Shown here one piece after another: positions 6,822-15,391 of a DNA stretch of 64,000 nucleotides. The notes under the pieces are model-generated. The model was not told the DNA's origin. It searched no databases and saw only the letters and a program-made list of their open reading frames with translations. This stretch comes from Phycisphaerae bacterium (GTDB lineage Bacteria; Planctomycetota; Phycisphaerae; UBA1845; Fen-1342). The stretch's first letter is position 1, and each line of letters begins with the position of its first letter. The stretch lies in assembly GCA_017999985.1 (NCBI GenBank), contig JAGNKU010000004.1:305459-369458 (forward strand), in the 5' to 3' direction. The translations under genes and the position numbers were made by a program.

Positions 6822-8267
6822 TTACTTAATACAGGATTTTGCCACATAAAAGACGGTACTATCCTTAGTCAATTTTCCGTTCTGCACATCGAGAACAGCA
6901 TCAAAAACGAGTTTCACCTTAGAGCAGCTGCATACTCCTGAACGGCATCCACTCGAAAGCACAATATAGTAGCTTATGTACTTTGTCTGCGTGTTTGGAT
7001 TGTTGGGCCCCAAGTAAGTATTAATGTTGGGTGCATCAAATGTGACAAGGCGACGCGAACCGCTACAGGGCATCCGTCCGCGATTGTTCCAGTCAGACGC
7101 GACGACGCCAGGCTTATCCATAACCGATCGAAAGTCATGAGTGCCCTCGCTTTTCGGTGGAGCGGATGGCGTCCAGGTAACGGCCTCCTCCCAACTGAGG
7201 CCGCAATCGCCGCCCTCGTTGGATCGATATGACATCGACATTGCCACGTTTAGGAATAGGTGAACCTGACCTTCTTTTACTGGGTATGTGCGCCCCCCGT
7301 GGCTAATGGAATCACCGAACTTGAGTATTTTCACATTATCGAGCGTGAGGTCCTCAGCGCAACAACAGCAGCACGCGCAGGCCTGCGTTGTCGTTGACTG
7401 GTGTGCGGCGACGAAGCCGAGTGGATCCACCGCGGCTACGGGTTCATTACCGGCGAAGCAATAGAGCGCAGGTCCCCCACGTTCCTCTATCGGATCCCGA
7501 CTGATCCACCGTCCCAGCGTCGGGCTGTAGTACCGGTATCCCCAGTAGCCGAGCCCGGTGTCCGCGTCAAACTGCTTCGTGCTGAAGCGCCAGACGTTGT
7601 CCGCGGCGTAGCTGCCCGTCGCCGCCGTCACACCGCCGTACGGGTCGTATTCGTACTTCGCGACCAACGCGCCCGCGGGATCGTTGGCATCGTGCGCCCA
7701 ATCGACGAGCTGCCCGACGTTACCGTTCGCGTCGTAGAGGTAGGCGTAGTTGAGGTCGCCGCCGCCGACCGCGCCGCCCACGACCTGCACCGCCAGCAGG
7801 CCGCCGATCGCGCCGGCCCCCTCCAGGCTGTTCACCTGCCCGTTCAGGCCGGCGAGGTCCAGGCCCCAGGTGTATTTCCGCAGAATCGTGCCGCTGCCAT
7901 CCATTTCCAGCAGCATCCGCCAACCGTCCCAGACGTACCGGCGGGTCTGCGTCACGGTCCACGCCGTGCCGCTCCAGGTCGAGACCTGCTTCTCGACCCG
8001 CCGGCCGAGGTAATCGTAGCGGAAAGTGAGTTGGATGTCGTCGACGACCTCGCCGCCGGCGGGCGGTCCGACGCGGGTGAGGCGGTTCTCGGCGTCCCAC
8101 GTATAGGCCCGCGTCACACCGCTGCCGCCCTGACCGATCAGATTGACGAAGCAGCCGATATCGGCAAAGCTCACCGTGCCGTTGCCGTCGCATTCGCCGT
8201 TGAGCCAGTTGCAGTACGGATACACGGCCTCGTAGGCAAGAAAGCAGAAGGTTCCTCTTTTCCCCAC
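6822..8267 (-). CDS. Rhs/YD-repeat core fragment with variable C-terminal domain
   Basis: The 481-residue frame carries the end of an Rhs protein. It has YD-type repeats (YTWDAENRLTRV, YEYDPYGGV) and the Rhs core (DADTGLGYWGYRYYSPTLGR, then WISRDPIEERGG and NEPVAAVDPLGF). Beyond this lies a unique tail of about 195 residues starting with a run of Cys (CACCCCC). Near the N-terminus is a short dockerin-like NGECDGNGTVSFADIGCFVN. Full Rhs proteins are several times longer and exported, but no signal peptide or long repeat region is present here. The gene is either 5'-truncated or a displaced core-plus-tail cassette. The tail is lower in GC than the core, as in polymorphic toxin C-termini, but I recognise no toxin fold. 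Confidence 0.75.
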   Translation of the reverse strand: MGKRGTFCFLAYEAVYPYCNWLNGECDGNGTVSFADIGCFVNLIGQGGSGVTRAYTWDAENRLTRVGPPAGGEVVDDIQLTFRYDYLGRRVEKQVSTWSGTAWTVTQTRRYVWDGWRMLLEMDGSGTILRKYTWGLDLAGLNGQVNSLEGAGAIGGLLAVQVVGGAVGGGDLNYAYLYDANGNVGQLVDWAHDANDPAGALVAKYEYDPYGGVTAATGSYAADNVWRFSTKQFDADTGLGYWGYRYYSPTLGRWISRDPIEERGGPALYCFAGNEPVAAVDPLGFVAAHQSTTTQACACCCCCAEDLTLDNVKILKFGDSISHGGRTYPVKEGQVHLFLNVAMSMSYRSNEGGDCGLSWEEAVTWTPSAPPKSEGTHDFRSVMDKPGVVASDWNNRGRMPCSGSRRLVTFDAPNINTYLGPNNPNTQTKYISYYIVLSSGCRSGVCSCSKVKLVFDAVLDVQNGKLTKDSTVFYVAKSCIK

Positions 8268-8340
8268 CCTGGCTGCGTGGCTTCGTCGCTTCGTGGCTTC
8301 TCCGTGCCTGCGTCCCTTCTCTCAGTGGCGTCGTGACATC
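8268..8340 (-). repeat. Degenerate CACGAAG-type tandem repeat
   Basis: On the minus strand, between about 8279 and 8312, short units of the form CACGGAG, CCACGAAG, CGACGAAG and CCACGCAG follow each other at 7-8 base steps. Such near-repeats of GCCACGAAG are found between genes in various environmental bacteria. It sits immediately before the truncated start of the Rhs-type frame and may mark the break point. Confidence 0.4.
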
Positions 8341-8546
8341 CTCGTCGCTTCGTCCGGCTGACGGCTGCCACCACCTCTCCGCAAGCGGCGCGCCGACCGG
8401 GGGCAGGTCACCGCCATATCGGCCGAGCGCCCGCATGGCATGTCCGCCGGACACGGGATTGCAGCATCTGGGTTTCCGGTGTGTAATGACGCCCGAGATG
8501 TGGCACGTCCGGCGCGCGTCATCCCAGCCGAAGCGGGATCGAGCCG

Positions 8547-9833
8547 ATGCCAGCGACTCCACCCAAGTCTGAGTTGCGACCGCAGCCGCCCGGCTACGCG
8601 CATCGTTTTCACGCCATGGTGAAGCCGATCGGCGCCATTTGCAATCTCAATTGCACGTACTGCTACTACCTGCACAAGGAAGAACTGCTGGCGCAGCGCG
8701 CCCCGCGCATGTCGGCCGAAGTGCTGGAGCAGCACATCCGCCAGTACATCGAGGCGCAGACCGGTGACGAAGTCGTCTTTTCGTGGCAGGGCGGCGAGCC
8801 GACCCTGATGGGACTGGACTTTTTCCGCCAGGTCGTGGAGTTGCAGCGGCGATACCGCAAGCCCGGCCAGCGGATCGAGAACGACCTCCAAACGAACGGC
8901 ACGCTACTCGATGCCGACTGGGCACGCTTCCTCAAAACCTACAGCTTCCTCGTTGGCTTGAGCTGCGACGGGCCCCGACACCTGCACGATCGGTACCGCG
9001 TCGCTAAGGGTGGCCGGCCGACACACGCGCAGGTGCTGGCGGCGGCGCGGCTGCTGAGAGAGCAGGGCGTGCCGTTCAACGCCCTGTGCGTGGTCAACCG
9101 GGACAACGCAAAATGCCCCGTGGACGTGTACCGCTTCCTGACGCGCGAGCTGGGAGTGTGGCGCGTGCAGTTCATCCCGTGCGTGGAGCCGCCGGCGTTC
9201 CGCACCGTGGTCGCCCAGCAGCTCAGCCCGCTGCTTTTGCCGGTCGTGGGTACAGCGCAAGCCCGGCCCGGGGGGCCCGACGCGGTTGTGACGGAGTGGT
9301 CGGTGGATCCCGATGAGTGGGGCCGCTTCCTGTGCGCGGTCTGGGACGAGTGGTATCGGCAGGACTACGGCCGGGTGCACGTGGACCTGTTCGAGACGAC
9401 GGTGGTGCAGGCACTCGGTCTGCCGGCGCAGCGCTGCGTCAGCGCCGAGTTCTGCGGCAGGGGGCTGGCCGTGGAGCATAACGGCGACGTGTATGCCTGT
9501 GATCACTACGTGTACCCGGAGTACCGGCTGGGGAACCTGCAGCACACGCATTGGGCGGAGTTCGCGTACGGCGAGCGGCAGAAGCAATTCGGTTTCGCGA
9601 AACGCAACACGCTGCCGCGGTACTGCCGGGATTGTGAGTATTTGAAGCTGTGTTGGGGCGAGTGCCCGAAAAACCGCTTGGTGCGCACGCCGGACGGAGA
9701 GCCCGGACTGAATTACCTGTGTCCCGGGCTGAAGCGTTTCTACGCACACATCCGACGCGACCTGACAGCGATCCTGAAACGCGTACGCGCGGCACATCCG
9801 GAGCTCGCGCGGGTACCGCGCGGGTCGGGATGA
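8547..9833 (+). CDS. Anaerobic sulfatase-maturating enzyme-like radical SAM/SPASM protein
   Basis: The 428-residue product matches the anSME family, which converts an active-site Cys or Ser of sulfatases to formylglycine. The radical SAM motif is CNLNCTYCYYL near residue 33, followed by SWQGGEPTLMGLDFF and DLQTNGTLL. The C-terminal part has the Cys pattern of the SPASM auxiliary clusters (CVSAEFCGRGLAVEHNGDVYACDHYV, CRDCEYLKLCWGECPKNR). Length and order are typical. MVKPIGAICN at codon 24 would be an alternative start. No sulfatase gene lies in this window, so the substrate must be encoded elsewhere, which is normal in planctomycetes with many sulfatases. The gene appears intact although it is flanked by mobile-element debris. 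Confidence 0.85.
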   Translation: MPATPPKSELRPQPPGYAHRFHAMVKPIGAICNLNCTYCYYLHKEELLAQRAPRMSAEVLEQHIRQYIEAQTGDEVVFSWQGGEPTLMGLDFFRQVVELQRRYRKPGQRIENDLQTNGTLLDADWARFLKTYSFLVGLSCDGPRHLHDRYRVAKGGRPTHAQVLAAARLLREQGVPFNALCVVNRDNAKCPVDVYRFLTRELGVWRVQFIPCVEPPAFRTVVAQQLSPLLLPVVGTAQARPGGPDAVVTEWSVDPDEWGRFLCAVWDEWYRQDYGRVHVDLFETTVVQALGLPAQRCVSAEFCGRGLAVEHNGDVYACDHYVYPEYRLGNLQHTHWAEFAYGERQKQFGFAKRNTLPRYCRDCEYLKLCWGECPKNRLVRTPDGEPGLNYLCPGLKRFYAHIRRDLTAILKRVRAAHPELARVPRGSG

Positions 9834-10098
9834 CGTTGGCGTTCATCGGTTCGCACGTGCTATGGCGAGGGGACGAGTGCGGGCAAAGGAGAGTTGAGCA
9901 CGCACATCATGACCTCGCGTCGTGACCGCATGTTGGAGCACCTGATGCCGTTGAGCGGCACCGCGGACCGCAAACCAGGCACGCGTGGCGCGCTCGGCGT
10001 AGACGGGGTGCGTCTGCCGGCGAGCGCGCCACCCGAAACACGGCGGCAGTACGCAAAGATCATGACCGTGCCGTGGAGCGAGGAGTTCGCGCGGCGGG
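9834..10098. other. Intergenic stretch, no recognisable gene
   Basis: Open frames on both strands lack recognisable motifs and composition typical of genes. The right end grades into the IstB fragment, so it may be decayed insertion-sequence DNA. Confidence 0.4.
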
Positions 10099-10398
10099 GT
10101 GATCAAGAAGCAGCTCGCCCACCTGGATCTGCTCGTGCTGGACGAACTCGGCTACATACCCGCCAGCAAGCTCGGCGCCGAACTGCTCTTCGACGTGATC
10201 AGCACGGCCTACGAACGCACGAGCCTGATCGTCACGACCAACCTACCCTTTGAGAACTGGGTCGAGGTGCTGGGCTCCGAACGCCTCACCGGCGCCACCC
10301 TGGACCGCCTGACCCACCGCTGCCACATCCTCGAATGCAACGGCGAAGGCTACCGCCTGGCCGACGCCAACCGCCGCCGGCGACCGCCACCCGCGTAA
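10099..10398 (+). pseudogene. IS21-family helper ATPase IstB, C-terminal fragment
   Basis: The frame contains HLDLLVLDELGYIPASKLGA (Walker B region), YERTSLIVTTNLPFENWVEV and RLTGATLDRLTHRCHILECN, a near-consensus C-terminal part of IstB (AAA+ helper of IS21 transposition). A normal IstB has about 250 residues; here only about 95 remain and the Walker A loop and N-terminus are missing. No istA is visible upstream. It is therefore non-functional. Sequence decay within the remaining part is slight, which suggests a relatively recent truncation. Confidence 0.8.
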
Positions 10399-10689
10399 CG
10401 GCGGACGACACGGGCGATAGCCTGCGGCCGTCGGACTCCCCCCAGACCCCCCTCATGGGGGAACCGGCTTCGCAGGTTCCGCCACACCCCCTCCTCGAGC
10501 TTCTTCCCCTCCTCCGGAAACCCCCGGCCAGTTCCTCTGCGCTCCAACCCCTGCGCCCCCTCGACATCTTTCTCTTCAACCTCTATCCTGAACCCATCAG
10601 TGCTGCACTTTTCGCCCGCCAGACGCTGCAATATTCAGCCGCCATTCACACTGAACGACAAGAGCTTGCGAAGTGCGTCTTGGATGGAA
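10399..10689. repeat. Gene-free region with a short GC-rich dispersed-type repeat
   Basis: No gene is visible. Around 10440-10500 lie two small inverted repeats, CCCCC-TCAT-GGGGG and GGAACC-N9-GGTTCC, in a pyrimidine-rich strand. Out-of-frame translations give Gly/Arg-rich peptides. The arrangement looks like a dispersed intergenic repeat or the outer part of the dead IS21 element. Confidence 0.35.
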
Positions 10690-10779
<90 letters not shown>

Positions 10780-10914
10780 AAGTCATTGAACATACAACAC
10801 TTACGCATTGAACGCGATCCGCATTTTTCTGCGACGACAACCCTGACGACAACCTGTCCGGTCCCTACACTGGTCTTGCGGCATTAAGGGAAGCGGCTTG
10901 TCGAGGTTGCAGTC

Positions 10915-11218
10915 ATGGCGAAGACCTCACGCAAGAAGCCGAATAAGCCGCATCCATCGTTCGCGCTAGCCGCGCATCCGAACGGTCAGTGGCGCAAGAA
11001 GGTCCGTGGCCGTGTGCATTTCTTCGGCGTGTGGCCTGGTCCAACGGCCGCTCTCGAACGATACCACGCCGTGGCCGCGGACCTTCACGCCGGGCGGCCA
11101 ACGCGATTATCTACGCTATCGTACGCCGGTCCAACGGTCAAGGATGCGTGCAATAGCTTCCTCGGATGGCAAAGGGAAAAGGTCGACAGCGGTGAGATCG
11201 GCGCACGTTGGTTCGCGG
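10915..11218 (+). pseudogene. Tyrosine recombinase (integrase), N-terminal fragment
   Basis: The first 100 or so codons (ATG at 10915) read as a planctomycete-type integrase head: FALAAHPNGQWRKKVRGRVH, then FFGVWPGPTAALERYHAVAA, and a SAM-like core-binding start (TVKDACNSFLGWQREKVDSG). After GEIGARWFADV the similarity ends. The catalytic domain with R-H-R-Y residues is missing and a membrane gene fragment follows in another frame. A deletion has thus joined the integrase head to the tail of a ccdA-like gene. The position next to tRNA-Ser suggests that the neighbouring island once used this integrase. Confidence 0.7.
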
Positions 11219-11776
11219 ATGTCCCGCTTCTCGACCGGCGGCTGTCCACCGGCCGAGAGCCTGGCTCGCTCGTTTCTGCTTTCGCTGACGTTCGCGCTCG
11301 GCCTGACGATCATGTTCGCGCTGATCTGGTTCAGCGTCTGGTCGGCGAGCTCACTGCTGCCCACGAGTTGGTGGAAATACATCGCGGCGGTGGTGTGCCT
11401 GCTGATGGGGCTGCATCTGCTGGGTGCGTTGCATTTCACGCTGCCGGTGCCGGCGGGGGTAAAGCCGAAGCAGAAGGGGTTTGTGGGCGCGCTGCTGCTG
11501 GGGTTGCTTTTCGGGCTGATTTCGATGCCGTGTGCCGGGCCCGTGCTGGCCGCACTCATCATCGTGACGCCGCTGTACGGGAAGTTCTTCGGCCTGACGC
11601 TCCTGGTGGCGTACAGCCTCGGGCATTGCGGGCTGGTCCTTGTAGGCGGCACGTCCATCGGCCTCGTGCAGAAGTTGGCTGACTCGAAGGGTTGGACGCG
11701 CGGAACGGACATGCTCCGGCGGATCGCCGGCGTTTTGATTATTGCGGTTGGTGTGTGGGTACTCTTCTTCGTTTGA
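11219..11776 (+). pseudogene. CcdA/DsbD-type thiol-disulfide membrane protein, 5'-truncated
   Basis: The frame gives about five membrane helices (SFLLSLTFALGLTIMFALIW, WWKYIAAVVCLLMGLHLLGA, GLLFGLISMPCAGPVLAALI and others). SMPCAGPVL is the second conserved Cys/Pro motif of the CcdA/DsbD transmembrane family, which passes electrons from thioredoxin to periplasmic thiols. The first helix with its partner Cys (PCxxPL) is missing; the fragment begins at about the second helix, just where the integrase similarity ends. An ATG at 11219 is in frame, but a protein without the first Cys should be inactive. It belonged to the arsenic island downstream, where a periplasmic thioredoxin-like protein and c-type cytochrome could have been its clients. 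Confidence 0.65.
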
Positions 11777-11841
11777 TGCGCGCCGTGCTTGGGGCGAACA
11801 CGGCTCGCCGCCGGCGCGCGAGAGCTCCAAGGAGGCGCGGC

Positions 11842-12531
11842 ATGACGGAGGACGTATCAAGACGTGGCTTTCTGAAAACCGCTGGGATTGCCGTCGCGGC
11901 GGGTGCCATCACCGGCACGGCCGCCCAGACCCAGGAGCCGCCGGCGACCGGCCGGAAGATCCGGATCATCGGCCTCGCCTGCAGCCCGCGCAAGGGCAAG
12001 ACGACGGCCGCGGCCGTGCAGGTGGCGCTCGAGGCGGCGGCCGGCGTGAGCCCGGACATTCGAACCGAGCTGATCGAGCTGGCGGGGATGAACATCCCCG
12101 TATTCGACCCCGTGAACCCAAACAAAGGCGACTTCGCCGCTCTGGAACCGAAGCTCGCCGACGCCGCCGTGGCCGGGCTCATCATCGGCACGCCGGTCTA
12201 CTTCAGTGGCATGTCGTCGTTGTGCAAGGCGTTCATCGACCAGTGCATGGTCTTTCGCAAGAACAACTTCGCCCTGAAGAACAAGGTGGCCGGCGTGGTG
12301 GCGGTCGGCGGGGTTCGCAACGGTGGCCAGGAACTGGCGCTCGAATCGGTGCAGGCGGCCCTGATGTGCCAGGAGATGATCGTCGTCGGCGACGGCAGTC
12401 CCACGGCGCACACCGGTGCCACCGTGCTCAACGACGGCCAGGATGATATCTCCGGCGATGAGTTCGGCCTGAACACGGTCCGCAACCTGGGCCGGCGCGT
12501 GGCAGAGGTGGCCGTGCGCATGGCGCGCTGA
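11842..12531 (+). CDS. Tat-exported NAD(P)H-dependent FMN reductase/flavodoxin-fold protein
   Basis: The product has 229 residues. It opens with a twin-arginine signal (SRRGFLKTAGIAVAAGAITG) and continues into a flavodoxin-like fold: IIGLACSPRKGKTTAAAVQV is the phosphate-binding loop for FMN, GLIIGTPVYFSGMSSLCKAF is the second flavin-contact block, and GGVRNGGQE follows. Members of this iron-sulfur-flavoprotein/NADPH-dependent reductase group act as cytoplasmic reductases; a Tat signal suggests export with bound flavin. GGAGG at 11831-11835 fixes the ATG. It lies just before the ars operon but is separated from it by a stem-loop and a promoter, so it may be transcribed alone. It is not clearly ArsH. 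Confidence 0.75.
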   Translation: MTEDVSRRGFLKTAGIAVAAGAITGTAAQTQEPPATGRKIRIIGLACSPRKGKTTAAAVQVALEAAAGVSPDIRTELIELAGMNIPVFDPVNPNKGDFAALEPKLADAAVAGLIIGTPVYFSGMSSLCKAFIDQCMVFRKNNFALKNKVAGVVAVGGVRNGGQELALESVQAALMCQEMIVVGDGSPTAHTGATVLNDGQDDISGDEFGLNTVRNLGRRVAEVAVRMAR

Positions 12532-12550
12532 TCCGTCCCGAGGCCGATCC

Positions 12551-12579
12551 CACGGGCGAGCATAGTTGCCCCGCCCGTG
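12551..12579. terminator. Stem-loop between flavoprotein gene and ars operon
   Basis: CACGGGCG (12551-12558) pairs perfectly with CGCCCGTG (12572-12579) around a 13-base loop. No T-run follows. It may end the flavoprotein transcript; the loop holds the -35 element of the ars promoter, so it could also be regulatory. Confidence 0.4.
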
Positions 12580-12593
12580 CAAGCCGGTATAAT
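12566..12593 (+). promoter_or_regulatory. ars operon sigma70-type promoter
   Basis: TTGCCC (12566-12571), a 16-base spacer and a perfect TATAAT (12588-12593) lie 35 bases before the GTG of arsR. Transcription should start near 12600, inside the dyad described next. Confidence 0.7.
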
Positions 12594-12595
12594 AA

Positions 12596-12611
12596 TTCGC
12601 TGATTGGCGAA
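12596..12611. promoter_or_regulatory. Candidate ArsR operator
   Basis: TTCGC-TGATTG-GCGAA is a perfect inverted repeat that overlaps the predicted transcription start of the ars operon, where a repressor would block polymerase. Assignment to the adjacent ArsR is inference. Confidence 0.5.
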
Positions 12612-12627
12612 GTGATGGAGTGGCGGC

Positions 12628-12990
12628 GTGAACCCGGTGCTGCGAATTGCGAAAGCGTTGAGCGATGAGACGCGCTTGCGGGCGCTACTGGCGCTACGGG
12701 ACGGGGAACTGTGTCTGTGCCACGTGGTTGGAGTGCTCGAGCTGGCCCCCTCCACCGTGTCGAAGCACCTGGACATCCTCTGCCAGGCCGGGCTGGTCCG
12801 GCGCCGCAAGGACGGACGATGGTGCTACTTCCGGCTGGCCGAGCGCGACGCCGATCCTGTGGTGCGCAGCGCATTGCGTTGGGTCCTGGCAGCGGGCGCC
12901 GAGGATGTCGCGCTGGGCAAAGACCTGCAGCGGGTTGCAAGTCTGCGACGCAAGGACCTTCAGGAGTTGGCAGCGTGCTACCGAAGCTGA
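12628..12990 (+). CDS. arsR: ArsR-family arsenite-responsive repressor
   Basis: The 120-residue winged-helix protein has the ArsR order: KALSDETRLRALLAL, then ELCLCHVVGVLELAPSTVSK as metal site and recognition helix, then HLDILCQAGLVRRRKDGRWC with the wing. The Cys pair in ELCLCH matches the ELCVCDL As(III)-binding box of classical ArsR. It starts with GTG at 12628 and its end overlaps the next gene by 16 bases, so it is first gene of the operon and probably represses it from the dyad at 12596-12611. As(III) release of repression is family knowledge. Confidence 0.9.
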   Translation: MNPVLRIAKALSDETRLRALLALRDGELCLCHVVGVLELAPSTVSKHLDILCQAGLVRRRKDGRWCYFRLAERDADPVVRSALRWVLAAGAEDVALGKDLQRVASLRRKDLQELAACYRS

Positions 12991-13427
12991 GAGTTCTGTT
13001 CCTGTGTACGGGGAACTCGTGCCGAAGCCAGATGGCCGAGGGTTGGGCGCGGCACTTGAAAGGCGACGTGATCGAGCCGTATTCGGCTGGAATCGAAACG
13101 CACGGATTGAACCCGCGCGCGGTGCAGGTCATGGCCGAAGCGGGGGTGGACATCTCCGGCCAGCGTTCGAAGCACGTCGACGAGCTCCGCGACGTGCCGT
13201 TCGACTACGTGGTGACGGTGTGCGATCACGCGCACGAGAGTTGTCCGCTGTTTCCCGGCCGGACCAAGCTCATACACGTCGGCTTCGACGACCCCCCGCG
13301 GCTGGCGCGCGAGGCGAAAACGGAAGAAGATGCCCTGCGGCACTACCGCCGTGTGCGCGACGAGATTCGCGCGTTTGTCGGGCAATTGCCGGGTGCTCTG
13401 GAAAACGCGCTGAAACAAGGGAGTTAG
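12975..13427 (+). CDS. arsC: Arsenate reductase, low-molecular-weight phosphatase (thioredoxin) type
   Basis: The 150-residue product carries the phosphatase P-loop CTGNSCRSQMAEGW (C-x5-R) at residues 11-24, and the later VTVCDHAHESCP segment supplies the two further Cys of the intramolecular disulfide cascade of thioredoxin-coupled ArsC (pI258 type). It reduces arsenate to arsenite in the cytoplasm. The GTG start at 12975 lies inside the end of arsR, implying translational coupling; it is followed by arsM after two bases. Family length is about 130-140, so this is full length. Confidence 0.9.
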   Translation: MLPKLRVLFLCTGNSCRSQMAEGWARHLKGDVIEPYSAGIETHGLNPRAVQVMAEAGVDISGQRSKHVDELRDVPFDYVVTVCDHAHESCPLFPGRTKLIHVGFDDPPRLAREAKTEEDALRHYRRVRDEIRAFVGQLPGALENALKQGS

Positions 13428-13429
13428 CG

Positions 13430-14308
13430 ATGTCAGATTCGTCTCAGGTGAATGATGCGCAGACCGTCCGCGAGCAAGTGCGGGCGGGATATGCGAAGGT
13501 GTCCCAGTCCGGCGGCCTGAGCGGCGCGGCCGCCCAATCCGGTTGCTGCTCCGGTTCGCCCTGCTGCGGACCGGCGGGCGGCAGCGCCACGGACCTGGCG
13601 CAGAAGCTGGGCTACAACGAGGCCGAGCTGGCCACGCTGCCGGACGGCGCCAACATGGGGCTCTCCTGCGGCAATCCCACCGCGCTGGCGTCACTCAAGC
13701 CCGGCGAGGTCGTGCTGGACCTGGGCAGCGGCGGCGGCTTCGACTGCTTCTTGGCTGGCCCGCGCGTGGGGAAGTCTGGTCGCGTCATCGGGGTGGACAT
13801 GACACCCGAGATGCTGAGCAAGGCGCGCGGGAACGTGGCCGCCTACCGCCAGCGGACGGGCCTCGACAATGTCGAGTTTCGGTTGGGCGAGATCGAGCAC
13901 CTGCCTTTGCCGGATGGCAGCGTGGACGTGGTCATCTCGAACTGCGTGATCAACCTGTCGCCCGCCAAGCCGCAGGTGTGGCGCGAAATCGCCCGCGTGC
14001 TGAAACCGGGCGGGCGCGTCGCGGTCTCCGACCTGGCGCTGCTCCGGCCGCTGCCTCCGGCCGTGCGCCGCATGGTCGAAGCGCTCGTGGGCTGCGTGGC
14101 GGGGGCGGTACTTGTCTCTGACACAGAGCGATTCGCCCGTGATGCCGGGCTGGTCGATATCCAGATTGAGCAGAAGCGCGATTACATCGAATCGATGACC
14201 TCGTTCGAGGACCCGCTCTACCAGAAGATCGCCGCGGCGCTGCCAGCCGGCACGCGCCCGGCGGATTTCGTGACGAGTCTGAACGTGACGGCCCGCAAGC
14301 CGGAGTAG
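13430..14308 (+). CDS. arsM: Arsenite S-adenosylmethionine methyltransferase
   Basis: The 292-residue product is an ArsM: SGCCSGSPCCGP supplies N-terminal Cys pairs, VLDLGSGGGFDCFLA is SAM motif I, GVDMTPEMLSKAR motif II and VISNCVINLSPAKPQV the As(III)-binding Cys in the core; LVGCVAGAV carries the last conserved Cys. It methylates arsenite in the cytoplasm. GGGAG before the ATG at 13430 supports the start. The gene lies between arsC (2-base gap) and acr3 (6-base gap). ArsM combined with Acr3 gives two parallel routes for arsenite, methylation and export. Confidence 0.92.
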   Translation: MSDSSQVNDAQTVREQVRAGYAKVSQSGGLSGAAAQSGCCSGSPCCGPAGGSATDLAQKLGYNEAELATLPDGANMGLSCGNPTALASLKPGEVVLDLGSGGGFDCFLAGPRVGKSGRVIGVDMTPEMLSKARGNVAAYRQRTGLDNVEFRLGEIEHLPLPDGSVDVVISNCVINLSPAKPQVWREIARVLKPGGRVAVSDLALLRPLPPAVRRMVEALVGCVAGAVLVSDTERFARDAGLVDIQIEQKRDYIESMTSFEDPLYQKIAAALPAGTRPADFVTSLNVTARKPE

Positions 14309-14314
14309 CCCCAC

Positions 14315-15391
14315 ATGGATGCTGGTTGCCCAACCCGATTGTCGTTCCTGGACCGCTTCCTCACGCTCTGGATCTTCCTGGCGATGGCCGTCGGCGTGCT
14401 GGGTGGGTGGCTGTGGCCCGGCGTCGAGGACTTCCTCAACCTCTTTCAGGTTGGCACCACCAACATCCCCATTGCCATCGGCCTGATCCTGATGATGTAC
14501 CCGCCGCTCGCGAAGGTGAAGTACGAGGAACTCGGCGACGTGTTCCGCAATGTCCGCGTGTTGGGCCTATCGCTGGTGCAGAACTGGGTGATCGGCCCGA
14601 TCCTGATGTTCGCACTCGCCGTCCTGTTCCTGCGCGGCTACCCGGACTACATGGTCGGCCTGATCATGATCGGCCTGGCCCGCTGCATCGCGATGGTGAT
14701 CGTGTGGAACGAATTGGCCAAGGGTGACAGCGAGTACGCCGCCGGCCTGGTCGCGTTCAACTCGATTTTCCAGGTGCTGTTCTACTCGGTGTACGCGTGG
14801 TTCTTCATCACCGTGCTGCCGCCGCGCCTGGGACTGAGCGGGGCGGAAGTTCATGTGACGATCGGCCAGATCGCCCAGAGCGTGTTCATCTACCTGGGCA
14901 TCCCGTTCCTGGCTGGAATGATCACGCGGTTTGTGCTGCTGCGCGTGAAGGACCGCGCTTGGTACGAGCAAAAGTTCATCCCCAAGATCTCGCCGATTAC
15001 GCTTATCGCGCTGCTGTTTACGATCGTGGTCATGTTCTCGCTGAAGGGCGAGAAGATCATCCAGCTTCCCCTGGACGTGGTCCGCATCGCGATTCCGCTG
15101 TGCATCTACTTCGTGCTGATGTTCCTCGTGTCGTTCTGGATGGGTAAGAAGATCGGCGCCGACTACTCGAAGACGACGACGATCGCATTCACCGCGGCCA
15201 GCAACAACTTCGAACTGGCGATCGCCGTCGCCGTCGCCGTGTTCGGCATTGGGCACGGGGCGGCGTTCGCGGCCGTCATCGGCCCGCTGGTCGAGGTGCC
15301 GGTGCTGATTGGACTGGTGAATGTGGCCTTGTTCTTCCAAAGGCGATACTTTGGGACACCAACAGCACCTGTTCAGGAGGCGCGCACATGA
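14315..15391 (+). CDS. acr3: Acr3-type arsenite efflux permease
   Basis: The 358-residue membrane protein has about ten helices and the Acr3 signatures: [20 protein letters not shown], the [13 protein letters not shown] segment with the essential Cys in helix 4, and [17 protein letters not shown] in helix 9. It exports As(III) using the proton motive force. The start follows arsM by six bases. Its stop overlaps the ATG of the cytochrome gene (ATGA at 15388-15391), so the two are translationally coupled. Confidence 0.93.
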   Translation: MDAGCPTRLSFLDRFLTLWIFLAMAVGVLGGWLWPGVEDFLNLFQVGTTNIPIAIGLILMMYPPLAKVKYEELGDVFRNVRVLGLSLVQNWVIGPILMFALAVLFLRGYPDYMVGLIMIGLARCIAMVIVWNELAKGDSEYAAGLVAFNSIFQVLFYSVYAWFFITVLPPRLGLSGAEVHVTIGQIAQSVFIYLGIPFLAGMITRFVLLRVKDRAWYEQKFIPKISPITLIALLFTIVVMFSLKGEKIIQLPLDVVRIAIPLCIYFVLMFLVSFWMGKKIGADYSKTTTIAFTAASNNFELAIAVAVAVFGIGHGAAFAAVIGPLVEVPVLIGLVNVALFFQRRYFGTPTAPVQEART

